NCBI GenBank assembly: GCA_011525065.1
Contig: WTIY01000151.1
Coordinates: 1-5,134, forward strand
Length of the DNA: 5,134 nt
Direction of reading: 5' to 3'
Source of the DNA: Flavobacteriales bacterium
GTDB taxonomy: Bacteria > Bacteroidota > Bacteroidia > Flavobacteriales > Flavobacteriaceae
Of this stretch, positions 1 through 5,134 are shown piece after piece (positions within the stretch are counted from its first letter, which is position 1; each line of letters begins with the position of its first letter). The notes below the pieces were generated by a model, which had not been told where the DNA came from, did not search any database, and saw only the letters and a program-made list of their open reading frames with translations. The position numbers and the translations under genes were made by a program.

Positions 1-19
1 CTGTAGAATATTTTTCATC

Positions 20-478
20 ATGAAATTTGACACCGCTGACCTGGTACTGATGGATGCCTTGCAATCCGATTGTAAGCAAACGCACAAACAATTGGCTTTA
101 AAAACTGGACTTTCGGTAACAGCCGTGCACGAGCGCATAAAAAAACTCGAACGCAATGGGGTGATTAGACAATATGTGGCTCTGATCGACCCAAAACGCA
201 TCGATTTAGATTTTATGGTCTTTTGCCACGTTAAACTGGTTCAACATGCTAAAGCCTCTTTAGCCCTTTTTGAGGCAGATGTCACGGGACTCCCGGAGGT
301 GGTGGAATGTTTTCATGTCTCGGGGTCTTACGACTATCTGCTCAAAGTCATGGTTCAAGACATGACTCATTTTCGATCGTTTTTGGTCAATAAACTGACC
401 AGCCTGAAATCTATATCCAGTACTGAGAGTTCTTTTGTGATCAATCAGGTTCAAAACACCACCAAATTGATGCCTTGA
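20..478 (+). CDS. Lrp/AsnC-family transcriptional regulator
   Basis: A 152-residue protein of normal length for a single-unit Lrp/AsnC regulator. These are cytoplasmic DNA-binding proteins that assemble as dimers to octamers and usually sense amino acids. The N-terminal winged helix-turn-helix spans about residues 5-60: the recognition-helix part is TAVHERIKKLERNGVI (34-49), followed by the typical strand ending in a DPKRI motif (57-61). The RAM (effector-binding) domain covers about 65-145, with the hallmark glycine turn GSYDYLLKV (102-110). The ATG at 20 gives the standard Lrp N-terminus (MKFDTADLVLMDALQ). Only 19 bases lie upstream and they contain no in-frame stop, so a longer start cannot be strictly excluded. 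There is no Shine-Dalgarno sequence. It ends 162 nt before lpdA, whose separate promoter suggests an independent unit. Its target genes and ligand cannot be told from sequence; control of itself or of lpdA is only a guess. The family call is firm. Confidence 0.95.
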   Translation: MKFDTADLVLMDALQSDCKQTHKQLALKTGLSVTAVHERIKKLERNGVIRQYVALIDPKRIDLDFMVFCHVKLVQHAKASLALFEADVTGLPEVVECFHVSGSYDYLLKVMVQDMTHFRSFLVNKLTSLKSISSTESSFVINQVQNTTKLMP

Positions 479-569
479 GCGTCTTAGTTAAGTGCGTTAA
501 CCCTTATGCCTAGTGCTGATGTATCCGGATTTAGCGATACGAAAAAGTTCATGCCCGTTCCACACAAAA

Positions 570-577
570 TTTATAAA
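570..577. promoter_or_regulatory. AT-rich palindrome upstream of the lpdA promoter
   Basis: TTTATAAA is a perfect 8-bp palindrome ending seven bases before the putative -33 box of lpdA. Lrp-type regulators often bind AT-rich imperfect palindromes, and an Lrp gene lies just upstream, so an operator is possible. An 8-bp AT palindrome is common by chance, however, and no second copy with helical phasing was found. Treat it as a weak candidate only. Confidence 0.15.
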
Positions 578-583
578 CATCAG

Positions 584-615
584 ATTGGCTTTTGGTGCTG
601 AGTGTCGTAACTTTG
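584..615 (+). promoter_or_regulatory. Bacteroidota-type promoter for lpdA
   Basis: TAACTTTG at 608-615 matches the Bacteroidota -7 consensus TAnnTTTG at every fixed position. ATTG at 584-587 supplies the -33 TTG element, and 20 bases separate the two boxes, close to the usual spacing for the primary sigma factor of this phylum. Transcription would start around 620-624, leaving a leader of roughly 20 nt before the lpdA ATG at 641. The placement in the only sizeable gap between the regulator gene and lpdA fits a promoter for lpdA and the genes behind it. The consensus match is seen directly; activity is inferred. Confidence 0.6.
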
Positions 616-640
616 CCCCTGATGTATAAAACAATTCGAC

Positions 641-2041
641 ATGAGTAATTACGATGTAGTGGTTATTGGTTCTGGTCCGGGAGGATACGTGTCTGCCATC
701 CGCTGTGCTCAATTGGGGATGAAGACGGCTTTAGTAGAAAAATATGACACCTTAGGAGGTACTTGTTTAAACGTGGGTTGCATCCCAAGTAAAGCCCTTT
801 TGGATTCTTCACATCACTTTGAAGATACCCAGAAGCACCTTGAGGGGCACGGCATCGAGATCAGTGGCGAGGTCAAATTGAATTTGGCCAAAATGATGGA
901 GCGCAAAAGTGGTGTGGTCGCTCAAACCACCAAAGGCATCGATTTTCTCATGGACAAAAATAAAATTGAGGTCTTCCACGGTTTGGGGTCATTTCAAGAC
1001 GCACATACGTTGACCATCAGTGGTAAAAAAGAGCAAACCATTAGCGGTAAGCATTTTATCATTGCCACAGGGAGTAAGCCGGCGAGCTTACCCTTTATTA
1101 AGCTGGATAAAAAACGAGTCATTACCTCCACTGAAGCCCTGTCTATGACTGAGGTTCCTGAGCATTTAGTGATTATTGGGGGTGGGGTTATTGGTTTAGA
1201 ATTGGGGCAAGTTTACCGCAGACTTGGTGCCCAGGTTTCTGTGGTTGAATACATGGATCGCATCATTCCGACCATGGATGGTGCCCAGAGTAAAGAATTG
1301 ACTAAGGTCTTGAAAAAGCAAGGCGTTAAATTTTATCTTTCCCATCAAGTTCAGGGGGTGAAGACCACAAAAAACAAAGTCACGGTAACGGCTCTAGATA
1401 AGAAGGGGCAGGAAGTCAGTTTTGAGGGTGATTACTGTTTAGTTAGCGTCGGGCGTAAACCGTATACTGAAGGTTTAGGTCTTGTAAAAGCTGGTGTTGG
1501 GGTGAATGAACGGGGACAGATTCAGGTCAACGATCATTTGCAAACCAATATCGGACACATTTACGCCATCGGGGATGTGGTTCGAGGAGCCATGTTAGCA
1601 CACAAGGCAGAGGAAGAGGGCGTTATGGTGGCTGAACTCATCGCTGGTCAAAAGCCGCACATCAACTACAATCTAATACCAGGCGTGGTTTACACCTGGC
1701 CTGAAGTGGCCTCTGTTGGTAAAACTGAGGAACAATTAAAGGAAGCCGGCGTGGCCTACAAAAGTGGTCAATTTCCCATGCGTGCCTTGGGCCGTTCGCG
1801 CGCCAGTGGCGATGTGGATGGATTCGTAAAAATCTTGAGCGATGCCCAAACCGATGAATTACTCGGGGTTCATATGGTGGGTGCCAGGGTAGCTGATTTA
1901 ATCGCCGAGGCCGTTACTGCTATGGAATTCCGTGCCAGTGCCGAAGATTTAGCCCGGATGAGTCATGCGCACCCAACCTACGCTGAGGCAGTAAAAGAGG
2001 CGGCATTGGCTGCGACTGAAAACCGTCCATTGCACATATAA
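641..2041 (+). CDS. lpdA: Dihydrolipoamide dehydrogenase (E3)
   Basis: A 466-residue flavoprotein of full family length. It reoxidises the dihydrolipoyl groups of 2-oxoacid dehydrogenase complexes (2-oxoglutarate, pyruvate or branched-chain) and passes electrons through FAD to NAD+ in the cytoplasm. The FAD-binding Rossmann motif is GSGPGGY (10-16). The redox-active disulfide is C42/C47 in TCLNVGC, followed by IPSKALL. The NAD-binding motif is IIGGGVIGLELG (178-189), and the second FAD motif ends AIGDV (309-313). The C-terminal dimerisation domain carries the catalytic His-Glu pair H444/E449 in HAHPTYAE. All key residues are present. The ATG at 641 begins MSNYDVVVIG, the standard E3 N-terminus, without a Shine-Dalgarno sequence. 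The TLGGTCLNVGCIPSKALL form resembles the E3 type usually tied to 2-oxoglutarate dehydrogenase, but no E1 or E2 gene lies in the window, so the partner complex is unresolved. A second lpd paralogue elsewhere is likely for this phylum. Its stop is two bases before the pabB start, implying a shared transcript. Confidence 0.97.
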   Translation: MSNYDVVVIGSGPGGYVSAIRCAQLGMKTALVEKYDTLGGTCLNVGCIPSKALLDSSHHFEDTQKHLEGHGIEISGEVKLNLAKMMERKSGVVAQTTKGIDFLMDKNKIEVFHGLGSFQDAHTLTISGKKEQTISGKHFIIATGSKPASLPFIKLDKKRVITSTEALSMTEVPEHLVIIGGGVIGLELGQVYRRLGAQVSVVEYMDRIIPTMDGAQSKELTKVLKKQGVKFYLSHQVQGVKTTKNKVTVTALDKKGQEVSFEGDYCLVSVGRKPYTEGLGLVKAGVGVNERGQIQVNDHLQTNIGHIYAIGDVVRGAMLAHKAEEEGVMVAELIAGQKPHINYNLIPGVVYTWPEVASVGKTEEQLKEAGVAYKSGQFPMRALGRSRASGDVDGFVKILSDAQTDELLGVHMVGARVADLIAEAVTAMEFRASAEDLARMSHAHPTYAEAVKEAALAATENRPLHI

Positions 2042-2043
2042 TT

Positions 2044-3405
2044 GTGGTCCAGCGCGATCGCTTTACGTTAGAATTTCAGGATCAAGACGCCTTAAAGCGC
2101 GCATTGTATCAATTGGGCTCGTCCCAAAGACGTGATGGGGCTCCATGGCTCTTTTTGGACAGCCATCAACACGAGGATCCCTTCGGGGTCTTTGAAGCGC
2201 TTATGGGTTTGGGCGCCGCAGCGACGTTTTCCATTAATCATTGCGCTGACGGAGATTGGGAGCAATTGAAGTCTTGGTACTCAGCCCAAAACGATTGGTG
2301 TTTGGGTCATTTGGGGTATGACCTGAAAAATGCAGATGAAGGATTGACCTCCATGAATCCAGATGAGGTTGAATTTCCAGATTTACATTTTTTTGTCCCA
2401 GAAAAACTCTTCATCGTCAAAAAGAAACACTTAGAGGCTTTTTATTTGCCTACCCGCGCCCATGAGTGGACTCAGGATGCGGCTCAGTTAAATGAGTATT
2501 TAGCCGCCCCGGAGTCATCCACCTTAATTGAAACGCGCTGCGAGGATTCTGAGCAGGGGATTGTTTTGGAGGGACGATGGACCCAAGAGGTTTACGCCCA
2601 AAAATTTGCCGAGATTCAAAAACACATTCAACTCGGTGACATTTACGAAACTAATTTTTGTCAGGAGTTCTTTCATCCTAATGTGTCTGTGGATCCTGCT
2701 AAATTATTCCAGCGTCTGAGTCAGTTCTCTAAAGCCCCGTTTTCGGCCTTTTATAGCCTGGGCACTCATTCTGCCTTATGCGCCTCGCCCGAACGGTATT
2801 TAACTAAAAGAGGTCGCCAGTTGATTTCTCAGCCCATCAAAGGGACCTTAAAACGGCATCAAGACCTGGATGTCGATCAAAAGGCACTGGCAGAATTTAT
2901 AGAAGATCCTAAGGAGCGACGTGAAAACATCATGATCACTGATTTAGTGCGTAATGATTTATCAAAAGTTGCTGCGAGAAATTCAGTACAAGTAAAGACG
3001 CTTTGTAAACTAGAGAGTTATCAGCACGTTCATCAAATGGTCACCACAGTAATGGCAGAGCTCAAAGACGGCTTAGGTCCTATCGACGCCTTAAGCGCGA
3101 CCTTTCCCATGGGCAGCATGACTGGTGTACCCAAAGTAAGGGCCTTACAGCTTATGGAGCATTTTGAAGGTCATAAAAGAGGGCTTTACAGCGGAGCCAT
3201 TGGTTACCTTACCCCTGAGGGTGATTTTGATTTTAATGTGGTGATCCGCTCTTTGTTGTACAACTCGTCTACAAGATATTTAAGTTTGAGTGTTGGTGGT
3301 GCCATAACCAGCAGCGCCAATGCCAAGGATGAATATCGCGAGTGTTTGCTCAAGGCAGAAGCCTTACGTCAAGTCCTGGCAAAAAGCAAAACCACTCTCG
3401 CCTAG
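2044..3405 (+). CDS. pabB: Aminodeoxychorismate synthase component I
   Basis: A 453-residue chorismate-binding enzyme that adds ammonia to chorismate to give 4-amino-4-deoxychorismate, the precursor of p-aminobenzoate and folate. An N-terminal domain (about 1-165, including GHLGYDLKN at 88-96) precedes the chorismate-binding domain (about 185-448). Motifs in order: GDIYETNFCQEF (198-209), SPER (248-251), PIKGT (264-268), ENIMITDLVRNDL (294-306), GSMTGVPK (357-364), RGLYSGAIGYL (379-389) and YRECLLKA (431-438). Lysine K266 in PIKGT is the nucleophile typical of PabB; anthranilate synthase TrpE has alanine there, which separates the two. E294 and E433 are the expected Mg2+ ligands by family analogy. 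The start is GTG at 2044, since no ATG lies near and the N-terminus has the length expected for flavobacterial PabB. It sits two bases after the lpdA stop, so translational coupling is likely. The glutaminase partner (PabA, or a shared TrpG) and the lyase PabC are not in the window. 'Anthranilate synthase component I family' is the cautious alternative name. Confidence 0.93.
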   Translation: MVQRDRFTLEFQDQDALKRALYQLGSSQRRDGAPWLFLDSHQHEDPFGVFEALMGLGAAATFSINHCADGDWEQLKSWYSAQNDWCLGHLGYDLKNADEGLTSMNPDEVEFPDLHFFVPEKLFIVKKKHLEAFYLPTRAHEWTQDAAQLNEYLAAPESSTLIETRCEDSEQGIVLEGRWTQEVYAQKFAEIQKHIQLGDIYETNFCQEFFHPNVSVDPAKLFQRLSQFSKAPFSAFYSLGTHSALCASPERYLTKRGRQLISQPIKGTLKRHQDLDVDQKALAEFIEDPKERRENIMITDLVRNDLSKVAARNSVQVKTLCKLESYQHVHQMVTTVMAELKDGLGPIDALSATFPMGSMTGVPKVRALQLMEHFEGHKRGLYSGAIGYLTPEGDFDFNVVIRSLLYNSSTRYLSLSVGGAITSSANAKDEYRECLLKAEALRQVLAKSKTTLA

Positions 3406-3482
3406 AATCTGTATTTTTACGGGCCAAAAGTAGCGAACCGATCTGGGCTAAACCCATTGAGATCAACCCAACTCAAATCAAA

Positions 3483-4853
3483 ATGATGCATCAAGATTTT
3501 GCCGCGCATTGCGACCATCTCTTTTCGTGGGATCCCCAGCGTACCTTGGTTGTGGGATGCAGCGGCGGTATAGACAGTGTGGTTCTTGCTCATTTAGTGC
3601 ATCAGTACCATGGGTCCATGGTTTTGGCCCATCTTAATTACGGTTTGCGGGGCGATCAAAGCGATCAAGACGAGGCTTTTGTCAGGGATTTGGCTCAGGA
3701 GTTGGGCTGTGCAGTGGCCGTCAAGCGAGCTGATCCTTCAGAGATAAAAGACCGTCCGGGGCATTCTGTTCAAATGATGGCAAGAGACATGCGTTATGCC
3801 TTCTTTGAGGAGGTCAGGGCAGCACACAAGGCGCAGGCAGTGCTTACTGGGCATCATATGGATGACGATTTGGAGACCTTTTTTTTGAATTTTTCTCGCG
3901 GGACTGGTCTAAAGGGACTCACCGGTATTCAACCCAAAAATGGTACGCTGCATCGACCACTGTTGCCGTTTACGCGCGAGCAAATTTATCGCTACGCTCA
4001 AGATCGAGGATACACGTGGCGTGAGGATCAAAGCAATCAACAGGATCACTATCAGCGAAATTACATTCGTCATCATGTGGTTCCTGGGTTAAAGGGACTT
4101 GAGCGCCCTTGGGACAAGGCCTTGAAAACGACTCAGGCTCATCTTTCTCAAGCTGAGATTTTAGTTGGTGATTATTTAAACCATGTGATGGACCAAGTTA
4201 TTGAGGCCACCGAAGATGGCCTGGTTTTGGACTTGAATCTTTTGGGTCAATGGCCCAATGACACATCCCTTCTTTCAGCAATTTTATTGCGATTTGGGCT
4301 CAACGCGGGGCAGGATGTCACTGCTTTAATCTCCAGTCAAAGCGGGCACCAGTGGTATACAGAGACCCATGTGCTTTTAAAGGACCGAGGAGTGATTTTA
4401 ATCAATCCGCTGGAGGCCTTACCAAAGAGCGAGCAAACTGAATCTTGGTTGATTCCATCACCGGATGAAACCCCGGTGCCATCGGTGGCGGTCTCAAAGG
4501 ATGCCGCAGATAAAATCGAGCTCCCAAGATTCGAATTCACCTCAGTTAATCGACTGACTAAGGCCGGTGCAGATACGATTTATGTCCCAACTCAAATGCT
4601 TGAGTTTCCGCTCAAACTCAGGCGGTGGAAAAAAGGCGATGTCTTTTACCCATTTGGTGGGCCAGGAAAAAAGAAAATAAGTAAGTTTTTTAAGGATGAA
4701 CGATTATCTTTAGTGCGCAAAAAAAAGACCTGGCTTTTGGCGTGCGGTGATCGCATTATCTGGGTGGTCGGTTTGCGTGCAGACGAGCGCTTCAGAGTCC
4801 CAGAGAATTGTAAAAACATCACCCGAATTCGCGTCAGTTCTCAGGATTCATAA
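3483..4853 (+). CDS. tilS: tRNA(Ile)-lysidine synthetase
   Basis: An ATP-dependent cytoplasmic enzyme that joins lysine to C34 of tRNA-Ile(CAU), making lysidine so that the tRNA reads AUA and is charged with isoleucine. It is essential in most bacteria. With the ATG at 3483 the protein has 456 residues. The N-type ATP pyrophosphatase P-loop is SGGIDS (27-32). Then come HLNYGLRGDQSDQDE (51-65), GHHMDDDLET (123-132), RPLLPF (158-163), DQSN (182-185) and RNYIRH (192-197). After a less conserved middle, the TilS C-terminal domain is present: LRRWKKGD (379-386), GPGKKKISKFFKDE (393-406), and VGLRADERF near the end. It is therefore the long, complete form. The open frame extends back to a GTG at 3342 inside pabB, but those 47 extra codons are not TilS-like. 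The tandem ATGs at 3483 and 3486 put the P-loop at the usual distance from the N-terminus, so this start is preferred. The 77-nt leader has no Shine-Dalgarno sequence and is A/C-rich near the start (25 of 32 bases). Confidence 0.94.
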   Translation: MMHQDFAAHCDHLFSWDPQRTLVVGCSGGIDSVVLAHLVHQYHGSMVLAHLNYGLRGDQSDQDEAFVRDLAQELGCAVAVKRADPSEIKDRPGHSVQMMARDMRYAFFEEVRAAHKAQAVLTGHHMDDDLETFFLNFSRGTGLKGLTGIQPKNGTLHRPLLPFTREQIYRYAQDRGYTWREDQSNQQDHYQRNYIRHHVVPGLKGLERPWDKALKTTQAHLSQAEILVGDYLNHVMDQVIEATEDGLVLDLNLLGQWPNDTSLLSAILLRFGLNAGQDVTALISSQSGHQWYTETHVLLKDRGVILINPLEALPKSEQTESWLIPSPDETPVPSVAVSKDAADKIELPRFEFTSVNRLTKAGADTIYVPTQMLEFPLKLRRWKKGDVFYPFGGPGKKKISKFFKDERLSLVRKKKTWLLACGDRIIWVVGLRADERFRVPENCKNITRIRVSSQDS

Positions 4854-4870
4854 CGGTCCCTTAGGGATTG
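4854..4870 (+). other. Short hairpin directly after tilS
   Basis: CGGTCCC (4854-4860) can pair with GGGATTG (4864-4870) around a TTA loop. This gives seven pairs, of which two are G-U. It starts at the base after the tilS stop codon. What follows (TGATAATTAAG) is not a T-tract, so it does not qualify as a normal intrinsic terminator. It could be a 3'-end stabiliser, a weak terminator, or chance. If weak, tilS transcripts would read into the dsbD-like gene. Confidence 0.25.
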
Positions 4871-4880
4871 TGATAATTAA

Positions 4881-4927
4881 GAAAACACAACATTTAGACA
4901 ACACAACCAACGACAAAATCAACCCGA
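4881..4927 (+). promoter_or_regulatory. A/C-rich leader of the dsbD-like gene
   Basis: Of these 47 bases before the ATG at 4928, 25 are A and 14 are C, with only four G and four T. Such a leader cannot fold on itself well and contains no Shine-Dalgarno sequence. This fits the initiation mode known for Bacteroidota, where unstructured, A-rich leaders replace anti-Shine-Dalgarno pairing. No TAnnTTTG box with a proper -33 partner was found in the gap, so the gene may depend on read-through from tilS or on a promoter inside tilS. Confidence 0.4.
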
Positions 4928-5134
4928 ATGAAATTTAGATTTTTGATCATGATCGGCGTTTTGGCCAACAGTTTTTCGGCCTTGGCCCAGGAGTTCATCA
5001 ATCCGGTGCAGTGGTCGGTATCCGTGGTGCCCACTTATCAGGGGCACGAGCTGATCATGAGTGCCGAAATCGAAGCCGGATGGCACCTTTACAGTCAGAC
5101 CCAGTTTGGCGATGAATTTGAAGGCCCAATACGC
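4928..5134 (+). CDS. Exported DsbD-like N-terminal domain protein, partial
   Basis: The first 69 codons of a gene that continues past the window end. Residues 1-20 are a classical signal peptide: basic n-region (K2, R4), hydrophobic core LIMIGVLAN, and cleavage site ALA before Q21. No cysteine follows, so it is not a lipoprotein. The mature start, with INPVQWSVSV (24-33) and then a strand and GWHLYSQTQF (51-60), resembles the periplasmic N-terminal immunoglobulin-like domain of flavobacterial thiol:disulfide interchange protein DsbD. That protein carries electrons from cytoplasmic thioredoxin across the inner membrane to periplasmic substrates. The redox cysteines, the transmembrane region and the thioredoxin domain would lie beyond the window, so a stand-alone domain protein remains possible. 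A DsbD-type gene next to tilS matches my recollection of other Flavobacteriales. The first ATG is chosen over the one at codon 8 because only it supplies the charged n-region. The export call is firm; the DsbD name is probable. Confidence 0.75.
   Translation, partial: MKFRFLIMIGVLANSFSALAQEFINPVQWSVSVVPTYQGHELIMSAEIEAGWHLYSQTQFGDEFEGPIR

Noticed and set aside
9..16. TATTTTTC as a -7 box for the Lrp gene
   Set aside because: One mismatch to TAnnTTTG and only three bases before the start codon; the -33 region is outside the window, so it cannot be judged.
260..454. 64-codon minus-strand open frame inside the Lrp gene
   Set aside because: Lies wholly antisense to the RAM domain coding sequence and has no recognisable features; a shadow frame.
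487..501. GTTAA/TTAAC hairpin just after the Lrp stop as a terminator
   Set aside because: Only five pairs, all but one A-T, and no T-tract follows, so it is not a credible intrinsic terminator.
497..712. 71-codon open frame on the minus strand across the lrp-lpdA gap
   Set aside because: It begins inside the antisense of the lpdA N-terminus, covers the likely lpdA promoter, and its product has no recognisable domain or signal.
2528..2719. 63-codon plus-strand open frame inside pabB
   Set aside because: Wholly within the conserved chorismate-binding coding region in another frame; a shadow.
3412..3419. TATTTTTA as a -7 box for a separate tilS promoter
   Set aside because: It lacks the final G of TAnnTTTG, and no TTG element lies about 20 bases upstream.
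4337..4540. 67-codon minus-strand open frame inside tilS
   Set aside because: Antisense to the variable middle of TilS, low-complexity serine/glycine-rich product without family features.
4747..4938. 63-codon plus-strand open frame spanning the tilS end and the following gap
   Set aside because: Most of it overlaps the conserved TilS C-terminal domain in another frame, and its tail simply translates the A/C-rich leader.

Overview
The window is an ordinary chromosomal segment of a Bacteroidota genome, most likely a marine-type member of the Flavobacteriales. Three things point there. The TilS and PabB sequences have a flavobacterial style. None of the start codons has a Shine-Dalgarno sequence. 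The clearest promoter is of the Bacteroidota form (TTG, about 20 nt, TAnnTTTG) rather than the sigma70 form. This placement rests on recalled family features, not on a database search.

All recognised genes read left to right on the + strand. An Lrp/AsnC-family regulator (20-478) comes first. A 162-nt intergenic region follows, with a good Bacteroidota promoter match at 584-615. Next comes lpdA (641-2041), the dihydrolipoamide dehydrogenase (E3) of 2-oxoacid dehydrogenase complexes. Only two bases separate it from pabB (GTG start at 2044, stop at 3405), the chorismate-aminating subunit of aminodeoxychorismate synthase in folate synthesis. After a 77-nt leader comes tilS (3483-4853), which makes lysidine in the wobble position of tRNA-Ile(CAU). 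After another 74 nt, a secreted or membrane-anchored protein begins at 4928 and runs off the window. Its signal peptide and first mature residues look like the periplasmic N-terminal domain of a DsbD-type thiol:disulfide interchange protein.

lpdA and pabB almost certainly share a transcript. tilS and the dsbD-like gene may be on it too, since no convincing terminator separates them, but this is inferred from spacing. The functions (central carbon metabolism, folate, tRNA modification, periplasmic redox) are housekeeping and do not form one pathway. I found no mobile element, CRISPR array, RNA gene, phage gene or defence module, and nothing that looks like an undescribed system. The points worth a second look are small: the promoter and palindromes before lpdA, the tight lpdA-pabB junction, the tilS start, and the A/C-rich leaders.
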